From Hyphomonadaceae bacterium (GTDB taxonomy: Bacteria > Pseudomonadota > Alphaproteobacteria > Caulobacterales > Aquidulcibacteraceae): 64,000 bases of DNA. Shown here one piece after another: positions 7,420-15,797 of the stretch (positions are counted from its first letter, which is position 1; each line of letters starts with the position of its first letter). Made by a program: the position numbers and the translations under genes. A model generated the notes under the pieces. It saw only the letters and a program-made list of their open reading frames with translations, had not been told where the DNA came from and ran no database searches. The stretch covers positions 248,001-312,000 of the forward strand of contig JAEUMQ010000016.1 in assembly GCA_016791425.1 (NCBI GenBank), written 5' to 3'.

Positions 7420-9252
7420 GTGCAGCGCAAACTCACCGTCATCTTCTCCGCCGACGTCGTCGGCTATTCCGCCATGATGGAGCGGGACGAGGCCGGCACG
7501 CTCGAGCGCCTGAAGGCGAACCGCCGCGCGATCTTCGATCCGCGGGTCGCCGCGCACGGCGGGCGCCTCGTCAAGCTCATGGGCGACGGCGCGCTTGTGG
7601 AATTCTCCAGCGCCGTCTCCGCCATCGCCTGCGCGCACGAGATCCAGGAGGCGATGGACGAAGCCGAGCCCGACCTCCCCGAGGGCGACCGCATCCGCTG
7701 GCGCATCGGCATCAATCTGGGCGACGTCATCGTCGAGGGCGAAGACATCTATGGCGACGGCGTCAATGTCGCCGCGCGCCTGCAGACGCTTGCCCCTCCC
7801 GGCGGCGTCGCGCTCTCCGGCGCCGTGCGCGACCAGGCGCTCGGCAAGATCGGCGTCCAGTTCGCGGACATCGGCGAGCATGCGATGAAGAACATCGCCC
7901 GCCCCGTGCACGTCTTCCTCATCGGCGACGGCGAAGGGGCGACGCCGAAAGCCAAGTCCACGCGCGTCTGCATCTGTGTGCTGCCCTTCGTCAACATGAG
8001 CGGCGACCCCGAGCAGGAATACTTCTCCGACGGCGTCACCGAGGACATCACCACCGACCTCTCCAAGGTGTCCGCTCTTTCGGTCATCTCCCGCAACACC
8101 GCCTTCACCTTCAAGGGCAAGCCGACCGACGTCTCCCAGATCGCCCGCGCGCTCCGCGTCACGCACGTGCTGGAGGGCAGCGTCCGCAAGGCCGGCGCGC
8201 GCGTCCGCATCACCGCCCAGCTCGTCGATGCGGCCGCCGATTCCCACATCTGGGCCGAGCGCTACGACCGCGATCTCACCGACATCTTCGCGCTGCAGGC
8301 GGAGATCTCCGAAGCCATCGTCGCGGCCCTGAAGCTCCGTCTGGCGCCGGCCGAGAAACAAGCCATCGAGCAGCGCTCCACCACCAATCCTGAGGCCTAC
8401 AAGCTCTATCTGATGGCGCGCCAGTACGCCTTCATGGCCAACGAGCGCCACTATCCGATCGTGCTTCGCCTCTGCCGCCGCGCGGTCGAGATCGATCCCA
8501 ATTACGCCCGCGCCTGGGCGCTGATGACGCTCTCCATCTGGGACCTGAACCGCCGCAGCATCACCGTCGATGACGGCAGCGAAGCGGCTGAACGCGCCCT
8601 CGCGCTCGATCCCAATCTCGCCGAAGCGCACGCCGCAATGGCCGCCGTGCATCACAATCACGGCCGCTTCGAAGAGGAGCTCGCCGCGTGCGAGCGCGCG
8701 CTCGCGCTCGATCCCAATTGCTACGAGGCGATGCGCCTCGCCGGCTTCGCCGCGCTCGCGCTGCGCCGCTTCGACGCCGCCATCCGCTATTACGAGGCCG
8801 GCGCCGCCGCCATCGAAACCGAGTTCTATTGCTCCGGCATGGTGCTGCAATGCTACGAAACCAAGGGCGACGAAGCCGGCGCCGAGTGCGCCGCGCGCCG
8901 CCTGCTTGAGCGCGTGGAGAAGATCATCGCCGCCGAGCCCGACCACGGCACCGCGATGGGCTTCGGCGCCTCCGCGCTCGCCACCTTGAACGAGCCCGAG
9001 CGCGCACGCGACTGGACCGAGCGCGCGCTCCTCCTCGATCCGGACAACACCAACCTCCGCTACAATCTCATGTGCGGCATGATCCGCCTGGGCGAAACCG
9101 AGACGGCGCTGGGGCTCCTCAAGGACGTGCTGGAATCCGCCGCGCACTCCACGCTGCATTGGATCGAGCGCGACAGCGACCTCGACCCGATCCGCGACCA
9201 CCCGCGCTTCAAGGAACTTGTCGCCGCGCGTAAGACCGCCATCGGTTCTTGA
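7420..9252 (+). CDS. Class III adenylate/guanylate cyclase with TolB-like and TPR regions
   Basis: A 610-residue multidomain protein starting at GTG. Residues 1-175 are a class III cyclase domain: F-S-A-D-V-V-G-Y-S carries metal ligand D12, L-M-G-D-G carries D56, and Y-G-D-G-V-N-V-A-A-R holds the Asn/Arg transition-state residues. Residues about 185-310 resemble the TolB-like domain (C-V-L-P-F-x-N-M-S) usually attached to these cyclases. About 320-600 are helical TPR-like repeats. No transmembrane segment is seen, so it is probably cytosolic. The product, cAMP or cGMP, cannot be settled by eye. It stands alone after the lysA operon. Confidence 0.88.
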   Translation: MQRKLTVIFSADVVGYSAMMERDEAGTLERLKANRRAIFDPRVAAHGGRLVKLMGDGALVEFSSAVSAIACAHEIQEAMDEAEPDLPEGDRIRWRIGINLGDVIVEGEDIYGDGVNVAARLQTLAPPGGVALSGAVRDQALGKIGVQFADIGEHAMKNIARPVHVFLIGDGEGATPKAKSTRVCICVLPFVNMSGDPEQEYFSDGVTEDITTDLSKVSALSVISRNTAFTFKGKPTDVSQIARALRVTHVLEGSVRKAGARVRITAQLVDAAADSHIWAERYDRDLTDIFALQAEISEAIVAALKLRLAPAEKQAIEQRSTTNPEAYKLYLMARQYAFMANERHYPIVLRLCRRAVEIDPNYARAWALMTLSIWDLNRRSITVDDGSEAAERALALDPNLAEAHAAMAAVHHNHGRFEEELAACERALALDPNCYEAMRLAGFAALALRRFDAAIRYYEAGAAAIETEFYCSGMVLQCYETKGDEAGAECAARRLLERVEKIIAAEPDHGTAMGFGASALATLNEPERARDWTERALLLDPDNTNLRYNLMCGMIRLGETETALGLLKDVLESAAHSTLHWIERDSDLDPIRDHPRFKELVAARKTAIGS

Positions 9253-9277
9253 CCACCCGCGATCACAAGAGGGGCGA

Positions 9278-9766
9278 ATGCTGGAATCCTGGGAAGCGTT
9301 GTTCTTGGGCGAGCTCGGCGCCGCCGCGGCTTTCGCCGGGCTCCTCTTCGTGAGCCTCTCGGTGAACCAGGCCCACATTCTCTCCCAGCAGTCCGCGCCC
9401 GAGCGCGGCATCCAATCGCTCTGGATGCTGTTCCTGATCTTCTGCGTCAGCGCGATCATGCTCGTGCCGCATCAATCGCCTCGCGCCGTCGGCGGCGAAT
9501 TGCTCGGCGTCTCGCTCGTGCATTTCGTGACCCTCACGATCTCGCAGGTGAGGGAGCACCGGACCATCCAGCCGGCTTATCGCTGGTATGCGTGGCTCGC
9601 CACGTCGGTTGGACAGGCCGCGCTGTGGATGATCCTCGCCAGCGCCGTGGGATTTCTTGTGCGCAACGATTGGCTTGCGACCTACGGCCTCGTGCCGGCG
9701 ACCCTGATCGGTTTTCTCATCGCCGCTCTGAACGCCTGGGTGCTGCTCATCGAGATCAATCGTTAG
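9278..9766 (+). CDS. Small multi-helix membrane protein
   Basis: A 162-residue integral membrane protein. The first ATG with a ribosome-binding site (AGAGGGG, six bases away) is at 9278; an earlier in-frame start would run back into the cyclase gene. Helices are visible near 12-30, 44-64, 68-88, 104-128 and 135-158. The N-terminus M-L-E-S-W-E-A-L-F-L-G-E-L-G resembles a widespread family of uncharacterised inner-membrane proteins of this size. No catalytic residues are evident. It follows the cyclase gene by 25 bases and may be cotranscribed with it. Confidence 0.75.
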   Translation: MLESWEALFLGELGAAAAFAGLLFVSLSVNQAHILSQQSAPERGIQSLWMLFLIFCVSAIMLVPHQSPRAVGGELLGVSLVHFVTLTISQVREHRTIQPAYRWYAWLATSVGQAALWMILASAVGFLVRNDWLATYGLVPATLIGFLIAALNAWVLLIEINR

Positions 9767-9864
9767 CGGAGGTGAACGCGCTTCAACGCTTTGAGCCTCC
9801 GGCTGCGCGCGAAGGGCGTCTGGTCATGGTTTGGCTGGAAAGCCCCTGCTAGGTTTGCGGCCGG

Positions 9865-12417
9865 ATGCAGCATTCTGACGCCCTCGAGCTCCTGGCGCGC
9901 GAAACCGCGCGGGCCCGGCGGGCGCTGTTCCTGGAACGGCTGGCCCGCGCGATCCTGCTGCCGCTGGGCGCTTTCGGCCTCTGGATCGCGATCTCCCTCT
10001 CCGGGCTCCCCGAGCTCCTCCCGCCGCTGGCCCAGACGCTCATCGGGATCGCCGCCCTGCTGGGCGTCCTTTGGCTTTGCCTCCGCGCCTTTGTCGCCTG
10101 GCGCGCGCCCACCGACGCCGAGGCCCGCGCCCGCCTCGCCTCCGATTCCGCCCTCGACCCGGCCGCCTTCGACGCCCTGGAGGACCGCCCCAGCCGCCTC
10201 GACGCGTTCTCCCTCGAGCTCTGGAAAGCCGAGATCGGCCGCGCCGCCGAGCGCGCCGCCCGCGCCCAGGCCCGCCCGCCCCGCCCCGGCCTCGACCGCG
10301 CCGACCCTTGGAAGCTCCGCTTCGTCCTGGCCATCGCGCTGGTCAGCGCGGCCTTCGTCGCCGGCCCGGCGCTGCCGGACCGCCTCGCCCGCGCGCTGCT
10401 CCCCGATCCCGGCCCGCTGGTCGGCGACCAGCCGATGGTCATCGAGGCCTGGCTGGCGCCCGCCGACTATACCGACGCCGCCCCCGTCTCCCTCTCCGAC
10501 CGCATCGGCGAACGCATCGCCTCGCCGCCTTCGGTGGAGGCCAATGTCCGCGTCGCCGGCCCCCGGGGCGCGCCGCGCCTGATCTTCGAGTCGAGCGGCC
10601 GCCGCGAAGAGGCGCTCTTCACGCGCGCGGCCGACGGCGCCTACGAAGCGCGCCTCCGCATTCCGCGCGCCGGCACGCTGAAGATCGTCCGCTTCCACAC
10701 CAAGGCTCATTGGCGCATCGAGCCGGCGCGAGATGCGCCGCCGCGCATCGACTTCACCGCGCCGATCGCCTTCCGCGCCGAAGAGCGCGCCACCCTCGCC
10801 TGGACCGCGACCGACGATTACGGCGTCCGCGAGCTTGCGCTGCGCGTCACGCCCGTGCACCCGCCGGAGGGGCTGGTCGGCGCCGCGCCGGTCGATACCC
10901 CGATCGAGAGTCCGGCTGGCGATCCGCGCAAGACCGAGGACGACGCCACCGTCACGCTCGCCGACCATCCCTATGCCGGCATGGAAGTCGAGGCCCGGCT
11001 CGTCGCCCGCGACGCGCTCGGCCAGGAAGGCGTCTCCGCGCCGATGCGCGTGAAGCTGCCGGAGAAGGTCTTCCTCCAGCCGCTCGCCCAGGCCGCGATC
11101 GAAATCCGCCGCATGGTGCTTTTCGAGCGCCGCGCCTACCGCCGCATGCGCGCCGCGCCCGGCGGGCCCGCAACAATGGCCGCCGGCGACATCCTCACCG
11201 GAACCGAGCGCATCGTCATCCGCACCGACGATCAGGATCCGCGCCTGGAGCGCGCGCCGATCGGAATCCGCCGCGCGGTCCGCTGGATCGACGCGCTCAC
11301 ATCCTCGCCGCGCGACGGCTATTTCGCCGACTTCGCCGTCTTCCTCGGCTTTCAGCTCTCGCGCAGCGCGCTCGCCGCCGCGCGCGAGATCATCGACACC
11401 GACGGCGCGGCGGAGATCCTTTGGCTCACCGCCTTGCGCGCCGAATATGGCGGCGCCGCCGACGCGCGCCGCGCGCTGGAGGAAGCGCAACGCGCGCTCA
11501 ACGATGCGCTGCAGAGCGGCGCCTCGCAGGACCGCATCGAACAGCTCACCCAGGCGCTGCGCCGCGCGATGAACAATTACCTGCAGGCGCTGGTGCAGGA
11601 AGCGATGCGCTCCGGCCAGCAGCAGACGCAAGAGGACACCCAGGAGCAGACCGAATTCTCGCAGCGCGACCTTGACGACGTGCTCAAGGAGATCGAGCGC
11701 CTCAACCGCGAAGGCCAGACCGAGGCCGCCCAGGCCATGCTGCAGCAGCTCGCCAACCTCCTGCAGAACCTCGATATCCGCCTGCAGCAGGGCCAGAACG
11801 GCCAGCAGAGCGCGCAAGGCCAGGAGCAGGGCGAGCCGAGCGATCTTGAACAGAACATGCAGGACCTGTCCGAGACGATGGGCCAGCAGCGCCAGCTCAG
11901 CGACGACACGCAGCGGCAGGGCGATGAGGGCGGCGGTCAGCAACAGGCCCAAGGGCTCGCCGAGCGCCAGAGCGAATTGCGCGAAGGCCTGGAGCGCGCG
12001 CGCCGCGCCGCCGAGCGCGCCGGCTCCGGCCAGGAACAGGCGCTCGGCAAGGCGGACAACGCCATGCGTCAGGCCGAACAGGCGCTGCGCCAGGGCGATT
12101 TCGAAGCCGCCCGCATGGCGCAGGAGGAAGCCATGCGCAATCTGCGTGAAGGCGCCGCCAGCCTCGCTGAAGAGATCGAGCGCCGCAGCCAGGCCGAGAA
12201 CGGCGAGCGCGAAAGCGACAGCGCCGGCCGCGATCCTCTGGGCCGCGTGCGCGGCGGGGTCGGCGACACCGGCGAGACGCAAGTGCCCTCCGAGATGCAG
12301 CGCGCCCGCTCGCGCGAGATCCTCGACGAGCTCCGCCGCCGCGCTCAGGATCCGCGCCGTCCCGAAACCGAGCGCGATTACCTCCGCCGCCTGCTGGACC
12401 GTTTCACCGGCTCCTGA
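9865..12417 (+). CDS. DUF4175 / TIGR02302-type alphaproteobacterial membrane protein
   Basis: An 850-residue protein matching the alphaproteobacterial DUF4175 family. Two helices near 30-75 and one near 150-175 anchor it. A beta-rich region (about 190-370) probably lies in the periplasm, with A-W-T-A-T-D-D-Y-G-V typical of the family. Residues about 550-780 are strongly Gln/Glu/Arg-rich low complexity and likely coiled coil. The family is uncharacterised, though restricted distribution and size suggest an envelope role. The C-terminal R-R-L-L-D-R-F segment is regular and intact. The complementary strand also carries a very long open frame here, but that is a composition artefact. Confidence 0.85.
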   Translation: MQHSDALELLARETARARRALFLERLARAILLPLGAFGLWIAISLSGLPELLPPLAQTLIGIAALLGVLWLCLRAFVAWRAPTDAEARARLASDSALDPAAFDALEDRPSRLDAFSLELWKAEIGRAAERAARAQARPPRPGLDRADPWKLRFVLAIALVSAAFVAGPALPDRLARALLPDPGPLVGDQPMVIEAWLAPADYTDAAPVSLSDRIGERIASPPSVEANVRVAGPRGAPRLIFESSGRREEALFTRAADGAYEARLRIPRAGTLKIVRFHTKAHWRIEPARDAPPRIDFTAPIAFRAEERATLAWTATDDYGVRELALRVTPVHPPEGLVGAAPVDTPIESPAGDPRKTEDDATVTLADHPYAGMEVEARLVARDALGQEGVSAPMRVKLPEKVFLQPLAQAAIEIRRMVLFERRAYRRMRAAPGGPATMAAGDILTGTERIVIRTDDQDPRLERAPIGIRRAVRWIDALTSSPRDGYFADFAVFLGFQLSRSALAAAREIIDTDGAAEILWLTALRAEYGGAADARRALEEAQRALNDALQSGASQDRIEQLTQALRRAMNNYLQALVQEAMRSGQQQTQEDTQEQTEFSQRDLDDVLKEIERLNREGQTEAAQAMLQQLANLLQNLDIRLQQGQNGQQSAQGQEQGEPSDLEQNMQDLSETMGQQRQLSDDTQRQGDEGGGQQQAQGLAERQSELREGLERARRAAERAGSGQEQALGKADNAMRQAEQALRQGDFEAARMAQEEAMRNLREGAASLAEEIERRSQAENGERESDSAGRDPLGRVRGGVGDTGETQVPSEMQRARSREILDELRRRAQDPRRPETERDYLRRLLDRFTGS

Positions 12418-12691
12418 AGCGCCGGCGCGGTAGAGCGAGGGCCTTCCATCCGGCCGAAGGAACCGTCCGAAGGCGTCATATTTCCTGATCTGAAATTGAG
12501 CAGCTGCGCGTTTCTTCAGCGTCCCCCTGCGCACGTCCGCGGCGCGACGTGACGCCGGTCACGCACGAAGTGATCCGCACACGGATTTTCCTTGCTGCGG
12601 CAAGTTCAGCGCCGCTAGTGCGCTCTTGCGGGGCGGGCTCTCGTGCAATGGCGCGCTTGATCTTCGCTCTTGACCGCAACGGAGGTTCACC

Positions 12692-13090
12692 ATGCGCATG
12701 CTGCTGGCCGCGCTCTTTGGCCTTGTTCTGATGGGTGTTTCCGCGCCGCAGGCCGCGGCCAGGACGTTCGACCTCGCGCAATCGCCGTCGCTTTCCGCGG
12801 CGCCCGTCCAGAAGTGCGCGATCGACGTCGTCGGCTGCACGAACGTCGGCGCGCTCTCGATTGCGTTCGCAACAAACGCCAAGGGCGCCGACATTGGCAG
12901 CGACGTCGATTGCGGCCTCTTCGACGGGCCGGCGCCGACGGTGACGCAATTGTCGATCCAGTTCGCGACCGGCGCGCGCGGCGCCCCCGCGGTCGCGACG
13001 ACGACGCTCTTTGCCTCGCGCCGCGCCGCGCCCACCCTCGCAAGCGCCGGAAATGAAAAGCGTTCCTTCCTGCGTCGCCTATTTACCTGA
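12692..13090 (+). CDS. Secreted small protein with two Cys pairs, unknown function
   Basis: A 132-residue protein with a clear signal peptide (residues 1-23, ending A-Q-A-A-A). A strong Shine-Dalgarno (GGAGG) lies eight bases before the ATG. The mature part contains C42, C49 and C74, and a repeated theme, L-S-I-A-F-A-T-N-A-K-G-A and L-S-I-Q-F-A-T-G-A-R-G-A, about 40 residues apart, which suggests an internal duplication. The tail ends K-R-S-F-L-R-R-L. I recognise no family. A Rho-independent terminator follows five bases after the stop, so it is its own transcription unit. Confidence 0.65.
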   Translation: MRMLLAALFGLVLMGVSAPQAAARTFDLAQSPSLSAAPVQKCAIDVVGCTNVGALSIAFATNAKGADIGSDVDCGLFDGPAPTVTQLSIQFATGARGAPAVATTTLFASRRAAPTLASAGNEKRSFLRRLFT

Positions 13091-13094
13091 GGCG

Positions 13095-13117
13095 GCGGAG
13101 CGCTTCTCCGCTTTTTT
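13095..13117 (+). terminator. Rho-independent terminator
   Basis: GCGGAG, a five-base loop CGCTT, CTCCGC, then six T. It begins five bases after the stop of the secreted-protein gene. This is the clearest intrinsic terminator in the window. Confidence 0.85.
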
Positions 13118-13130
13118 GAGCGCGCAAGAC

Positions 13131-13162
13131 ATCGAGCAGGCCTGGACACGGGCCTGCTCGAT
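13131..13162. other. Perfect 12-bp hairpin without T-tract
   Basis: ATCGAGCAGGCC and GGCCTGCTCGAT form a perfect 12-base-pair stem around an eight-base loop. It sits 14 bases after the T-run of the preceding terminator and 118 bases before the TerB-like gene. It has no following T-run, so it is not a plain terminator on this strand. It could be a leader structure, a small RNA element or a processing site. Confidence 0.6.
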
Positions 13163-13279
13163 ACGTTCGCAACTGCCTCCAACGCGGATTTCTGTGTCGC
13201 GCGAGTGACTTACAAAATGCACGCGACACGCGAAACCCCGCATGCTACTTATCCACAATAAGAGCAAGGGAGGTCCCGC

Positions 13280-13720
13280 ATGGGCGCGCTTGATCGTTTC
13301 CGTTCTTCGGGAGATCCGAACCGTCTGGAAGAGGCCGCCGCTGGCGTGCTGCTTGCCGTCATCCGTGCCGACGGAGAGTTCCAGGACGAGGAAGTCCAAA
13401 CTTGGAAGGCGATCATCTATCGCCATCCGATCTTCCGTCGTCAGCCGCCCGACACGTTCAATCCGATGATGGAGCGCGTTCGCGCCTCGCTCGACAACGA
13501 GCCCTGGCGCGAGGTGTTGGCGCGATGGTCGGCCAACATTCCCGCCGAGCTGCGCCCGACGGTGTTCGCGCTGGCGATCGAGCTCGTCCTCTCGGACGAA
13601 ACCGTCACCGACAGCGAACGCACGGTGATCGGATATCTCCAGAACACGCTGCAGATTCCCGATCAGCTGGCGTCGAACATCATCAGCGTGATCTCGATCC
13701 GCGCCGGCCTTCTTCAGTAG
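13280..13720 (+). CDS. TerB-like protein
   Basis: A 146-residue all-helical protein with two halves typical of the TerB/DjlA fold. Acidic motifs recur at V-I-R-A-D-G-E-F-Q-D-E-E and L-S-D-E-T-V-T-D-S-E-R, matching the family's metal-binding pattern. TerB proteins were named for tellurite resistance but are widely used in envelope stress and signalling; no ter operon is nearby. The start has a strong site (GGGAGG, six bases away). It heads a three-gene cassette of small proteins that all have excellent ribosome-binding sites, so they are probably expressed together. Confidence 0.8.
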   Translation: MGALDRFRSSGDPNRLEEAAAGVLLAVIRADGEFQDEEVQTWKAIIYRHPIFRRQPPDTFNPMMERVRASLDNEPWREVLARWSANIPAELRPTVFALAIELVLSDETVTDSERTVIGYLQNTLQIPDQLASNIISVISIRAGLLQ

Positions 13721-13768
13721 CCCCGACCCATCGCCGGTCCACGAACGTGCTCGACAGGGAGGTCGCGC

Positions 13769-14032
13769 ATGTCTGACTTTTCGCGCTCCGATCTTCGCGA
13801 CATCGAGCGCTCACTGGAACGCCTAAACCAGCAGCTCACCGCCGGCCCGTACTCCGACAGTACTGGCCAGCATTTGGAGCGGCTCACCCGCCAGATGGAG
13901 CAGGTCGCCGAATCCCTCAAGACGAGCTTCGGAGTGTCGCGCGCCAGCGACAATCTGGAGAAGATCGTCTCTCGCCTCGACGACATGAAGTCTCTGCTCC
14001 GCGACATCGCCAACAGGCTCGATCGCCGTTGA
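13769..14032 (+). CDS. Small coiled-coil protein
   Basis: An 87-residue, highly charged, helical protein. Heptad-like spacing of Leu/Ile runs through L-E-R-L-N-Q-Q-L and again through L-E-K-I-V-S-R-L-D-D-M, with a short Gly/Ser break between. It has no signal peptide, membrane segment or Cys. The ATG follows AGGGAGG by seven bases. No family is recognised. It lies 48 bases after the TerB-like gene and 16 bases before another small helical protein, so the three may form a complex; this is inference from context only. Confidence 0.7.
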   Translation: MSDFSRSDLRDIERSLERLNQQLTAGPYSDSTGQHLERLTRQMEQVAESLKTSFGVSRASDNLEKIVSRLDDMKSLLRDIANRLDRR

Positions 14033-14048
14033 ACTGGAGGAGCCATTC

Positions 14049-14255
14049 ATGAGCGACGTGAACTCCCTTGCCAAACGCGTTGCGGAAGGCGCGATCACCA
14101 TGATCGCGGCGATCCAGGCGCTCACCGGCTTCAGCCAAAGCGAGATCGAACGTCTCATGTCGCAAGCCGAAACCTCGCTTGACCGGGAACGCCAGGAGCA
14201 GGTCGAGCGCGCGGAACGCCATATCGACGCGGCGATCCGATCTCGAAACTGGTAG
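14049..14255 (+). CDS. Small helical protein
   Basis: A 68-residue, mostly helical protein with no signal or membrane segment. The first half is mildly hydrophobic (I-T-M-I-A-A-I-Q-A-L), the second is Glu/Arg-rich (D-R-E-R-Q-E-Q-V-E-R-A-E-R). GGAGGAG lies seven bases before its ATG. It is the third gene of the TerB-like cassette. No family is recognised. The short amphipathic first helix could pack against the coiled coil of the preceding gene. It is followed at once by a hairpin shared with the convergent hpt gene. Confidence 0.65.
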   Translation: MSDVNSLAKRVAEGAITMIAAIQALTGFSQSEIERLMSQAETSLDRERQEQVERAERHIDAAIRSRNW

Positions 14256-14268
14256 AGGGGTGGGACTG

Positions 14269-14286
14269 CCGAGGCCGAAGCCTCGG
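14269..14286. terminator. Hairpin between convergent genes
   Basis: CCGAGGC and GCCTCGG form a seven-base-pair stem with a CGAA tetraloop. It lies in the 39-base gap between the TerB cassette and the convergent hpt gene. No T-run follows on either strand, so its action as a terminator is inferred from position. Confidence 0.4.
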
Positions 14287-14294
14287 TGTGTAGG

Positions 14295-14813
14295 TCAAAG
14301 CGCAGCGATATGCGGCAAGCCGCGAAAGCGGCCTGCTTCGTCCATGCCGTAGCCGACCAGGAAGTCGTCCGGCGCATCGAGCCCGAAGAGATCGATCGGC
14401 TCATTGAGCGCCGAGGGCTTGCGGATGAACGCGCACGCGAAAGTCTCTACCGCGCCCTTCGCCGCCAGATGCGCCCGCGCGAACGCGATGGTGCGGCCGC
14501 TGTCGAACACGTCGTCGAGGATGAGCACGCGCCGGCCTTCCACCGACCGGCTGATGTCCGCGCGCACCACGACGCGCCCGGAAGATTCCCGAGCGTCGCG
14601 ATAGGATTCCAGCCACAGGCAATCGAGGATGGGGTGACGGCCGCGCCGCGCCAGCGCGCGCATCAGGTCCACCGCGAACGGCATCGCGCCTTGCAGCAGC
14701 GCCACGGCATGCCAATCGGAATCAATCTTCGCGGCCAGCGTTTCCGCCAGCGCGTCCACCCGCGCCGCGATCTCAATTTCGGTAAAGACGATCCGGAGCT
14801 CGGCCTCAGCCAT
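14295..14813 (-). CDS. hpt: Hypoxanthine phosphoribosyltransferase
   Basis: A 172-residue purine salvage enzyme that transfers ribose-phosphate from PRPP to hypoxanthine or guanine. The PRPP loop V-L-I-L-D-D-V-F-D-S-G-R-T is complete. The flexible-loop W-L-E-S-Y-R region and the C-terminal D-F-L-V-G-Y-G-M-D motif are as expected. I use the ATG at 14813; a GTG nine bases upstream is also possible. Either start overlaps the end of the upstream zinc-ribbon gene, so the two are probably translated together. The hpt, zinc-ribbon and ftsE neighbourhood recurs in related bacteria. Confidence 0.93.
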   Translation of the reverse strand: MAEAELRIVFTEIEIAARVDALAETLAAKIDSDWHAVALLQGAMPFAVDLMRALARRGRHPILDCLWLESYRDARESSGRVVVRADISRSVEGRRVLILDDVFDSGRTIAFARAHLAAKGAVETFACAFIRKPSALNEPIDLFGLDAPDDFLVGYGMDEAGRFRGLPHIAAL

Positions 14814-15726
14814 GCTCCTCACTGGCCGAGGACGTGCTCAGACGCAACCGCGGCGCATCCGAGGGCGCCGCTTCCGCAGCGCTTTCCCCATCCGGCCCGC
14901 CCATATTGCGCGCCGCCTCCGCCGCTTCCGGTCCCAGATCCAGCACCCCGTCCGCGAACGCAGGAGCGCCCGGTTCCGGCGCCCTCACGGCGGTCTGCGC
15001 CTCCGCGGCGCTGGCGAACGCCGCTTCCAGATCCACTGCTTCGCCAGGCGGGTTCTCAACCCGCAGCTGGAACGGCTGCGCGCCGCCCGGTGCGATTGCA
15101 CGCCCGCCGATCGCATAGACAATCTCGAAGAGCTCGCTCGAATGCGCGTCGCGCAGCGTGAGCCGGATCGGCGGCGCCGCCTTCTCCTCGCGGCCGATAT
15201 TGCGCACTTCCCCGCTCACCAGCAGGACGGGCGTCGCGCCTTCGACGACTTTTTCCACAGCCAAATCCGCGACGTCGAGGCCGTAGATGTTCACGTCGAG
15301 CCCGACCGCCGCGAACGCGCTCGCAGTCTTCGGCCAGATCTCCGCAACGTCCTGACGGAAAAGCACCGCGCCCGCGGCCGATGCCGCCAAGGCCGCGCCG
15401 GTCCCGGCCCAAGCGGTGGCCAGCGCCCGCGTCTTGGCGGCCCGCGCCCGCTCGCTTTGCTGCGCCCGATAGCGCGCGGCCGCCGATTGCGGCGGCTGCG
15501 CCTGGGCGGCGGCCGCGGCGCGACGCATCCGCTCCACCTCGGTCCGGGTCATTTCCGGGTCTGCAGGGGCCGCGGCGGTCACGGAAGGGCCGTCATCGAG
15601 GACCAGGGATGGCTCCGCGAACCACGTGTGGCCGCAGGCTGCACAACGCACCGATCGGCCGGTTGAGCCGATGGCCGTGTCGTCCGCATAATAGCGGGTG
15701 AGGCAAGACGCGCAGGTCAGGATCAT
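14806..15726 (-). CDS. MJ0042 zinc-ribbon, single-pass membrane protein (DUF3426 type)
   Basis: A 306-residue protein. The N-terminus is a zinc ribbon of the MJ0042 family: M-I-L-T-C-A-S-C-L-T-R-Y and V-R-C-A-A-C-G-H-T-W give a four-Cys site. A charged Ala/Gln-rich linker precedes one membrane helix around 111-130. The outer part (about 150-240) resembles DUF3426, including L-L-V-S-G-E-V-R-N and similar strands of an Ig-like fold. Such proteins lie next to ftsE in many alphaproteobacteria, and a cell-envelope role is suspected but unproven. Its stop overlaps the hpt start by eight bases. The promoter lies in the 71-base gap to divergent ftsE. Confidence 0.82.
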   Translation of the reverse strand: MILTCASCLTRYYADDTAIGSTGRSVRCAACGHTWFAEPSLVLDDGPSVTAAAPADPEMTRTEVERMRRAAAAAQAQPPQSAAARYRAQQSERARAAKTRALATAWAGTGAALAASAAGAVLFRQDVAEIWPKTASAFAAVGLDVNIYGLDVADLAVEKVVEGATPVLLVSGEVRNIGREEKAAPPIRLTLRDAHSSELFEIVYAIGGRAIAPGGAQPFQLRVENPPGEAVDLEAAFASAAEAQTAVRAPEPGAPAFADGVLDLGPEAAEAARNMGGPDGESAAEAAPSDAPRLRLSTSSASEEHG

Positions 15727-15797
15727 GGTAAGAGTTTTGTTGAACCAATCCTCTAAACGACCCTCGGTGCGGTGATTCTCGTTCGATTGTCCAGAAA

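Noticed and set aside
7357-9459. 700-codon minus-strand frame opposite the nucleotide cyclase gene
   Set aside because: The cyclase and TPR motifs are on the plus strand; the reverse frame has no domain or ribosome-binding site.
9763-12534. 923-codon open frame on the minus strand opposite the DUF4175 gene
   Set aside because: Its composition is that of antisense GC-rich codons, it has no recognisable domain, and the plus-strand gene is a clear family member.
12559-13182. 207-codon minus-strand frame opposite the secreted Cys protein
   Set aside because: The plus-strand gene has a signal peptide, strong ribosome-binding site and terminator; the minus frame has none of these and crosses the terminator.
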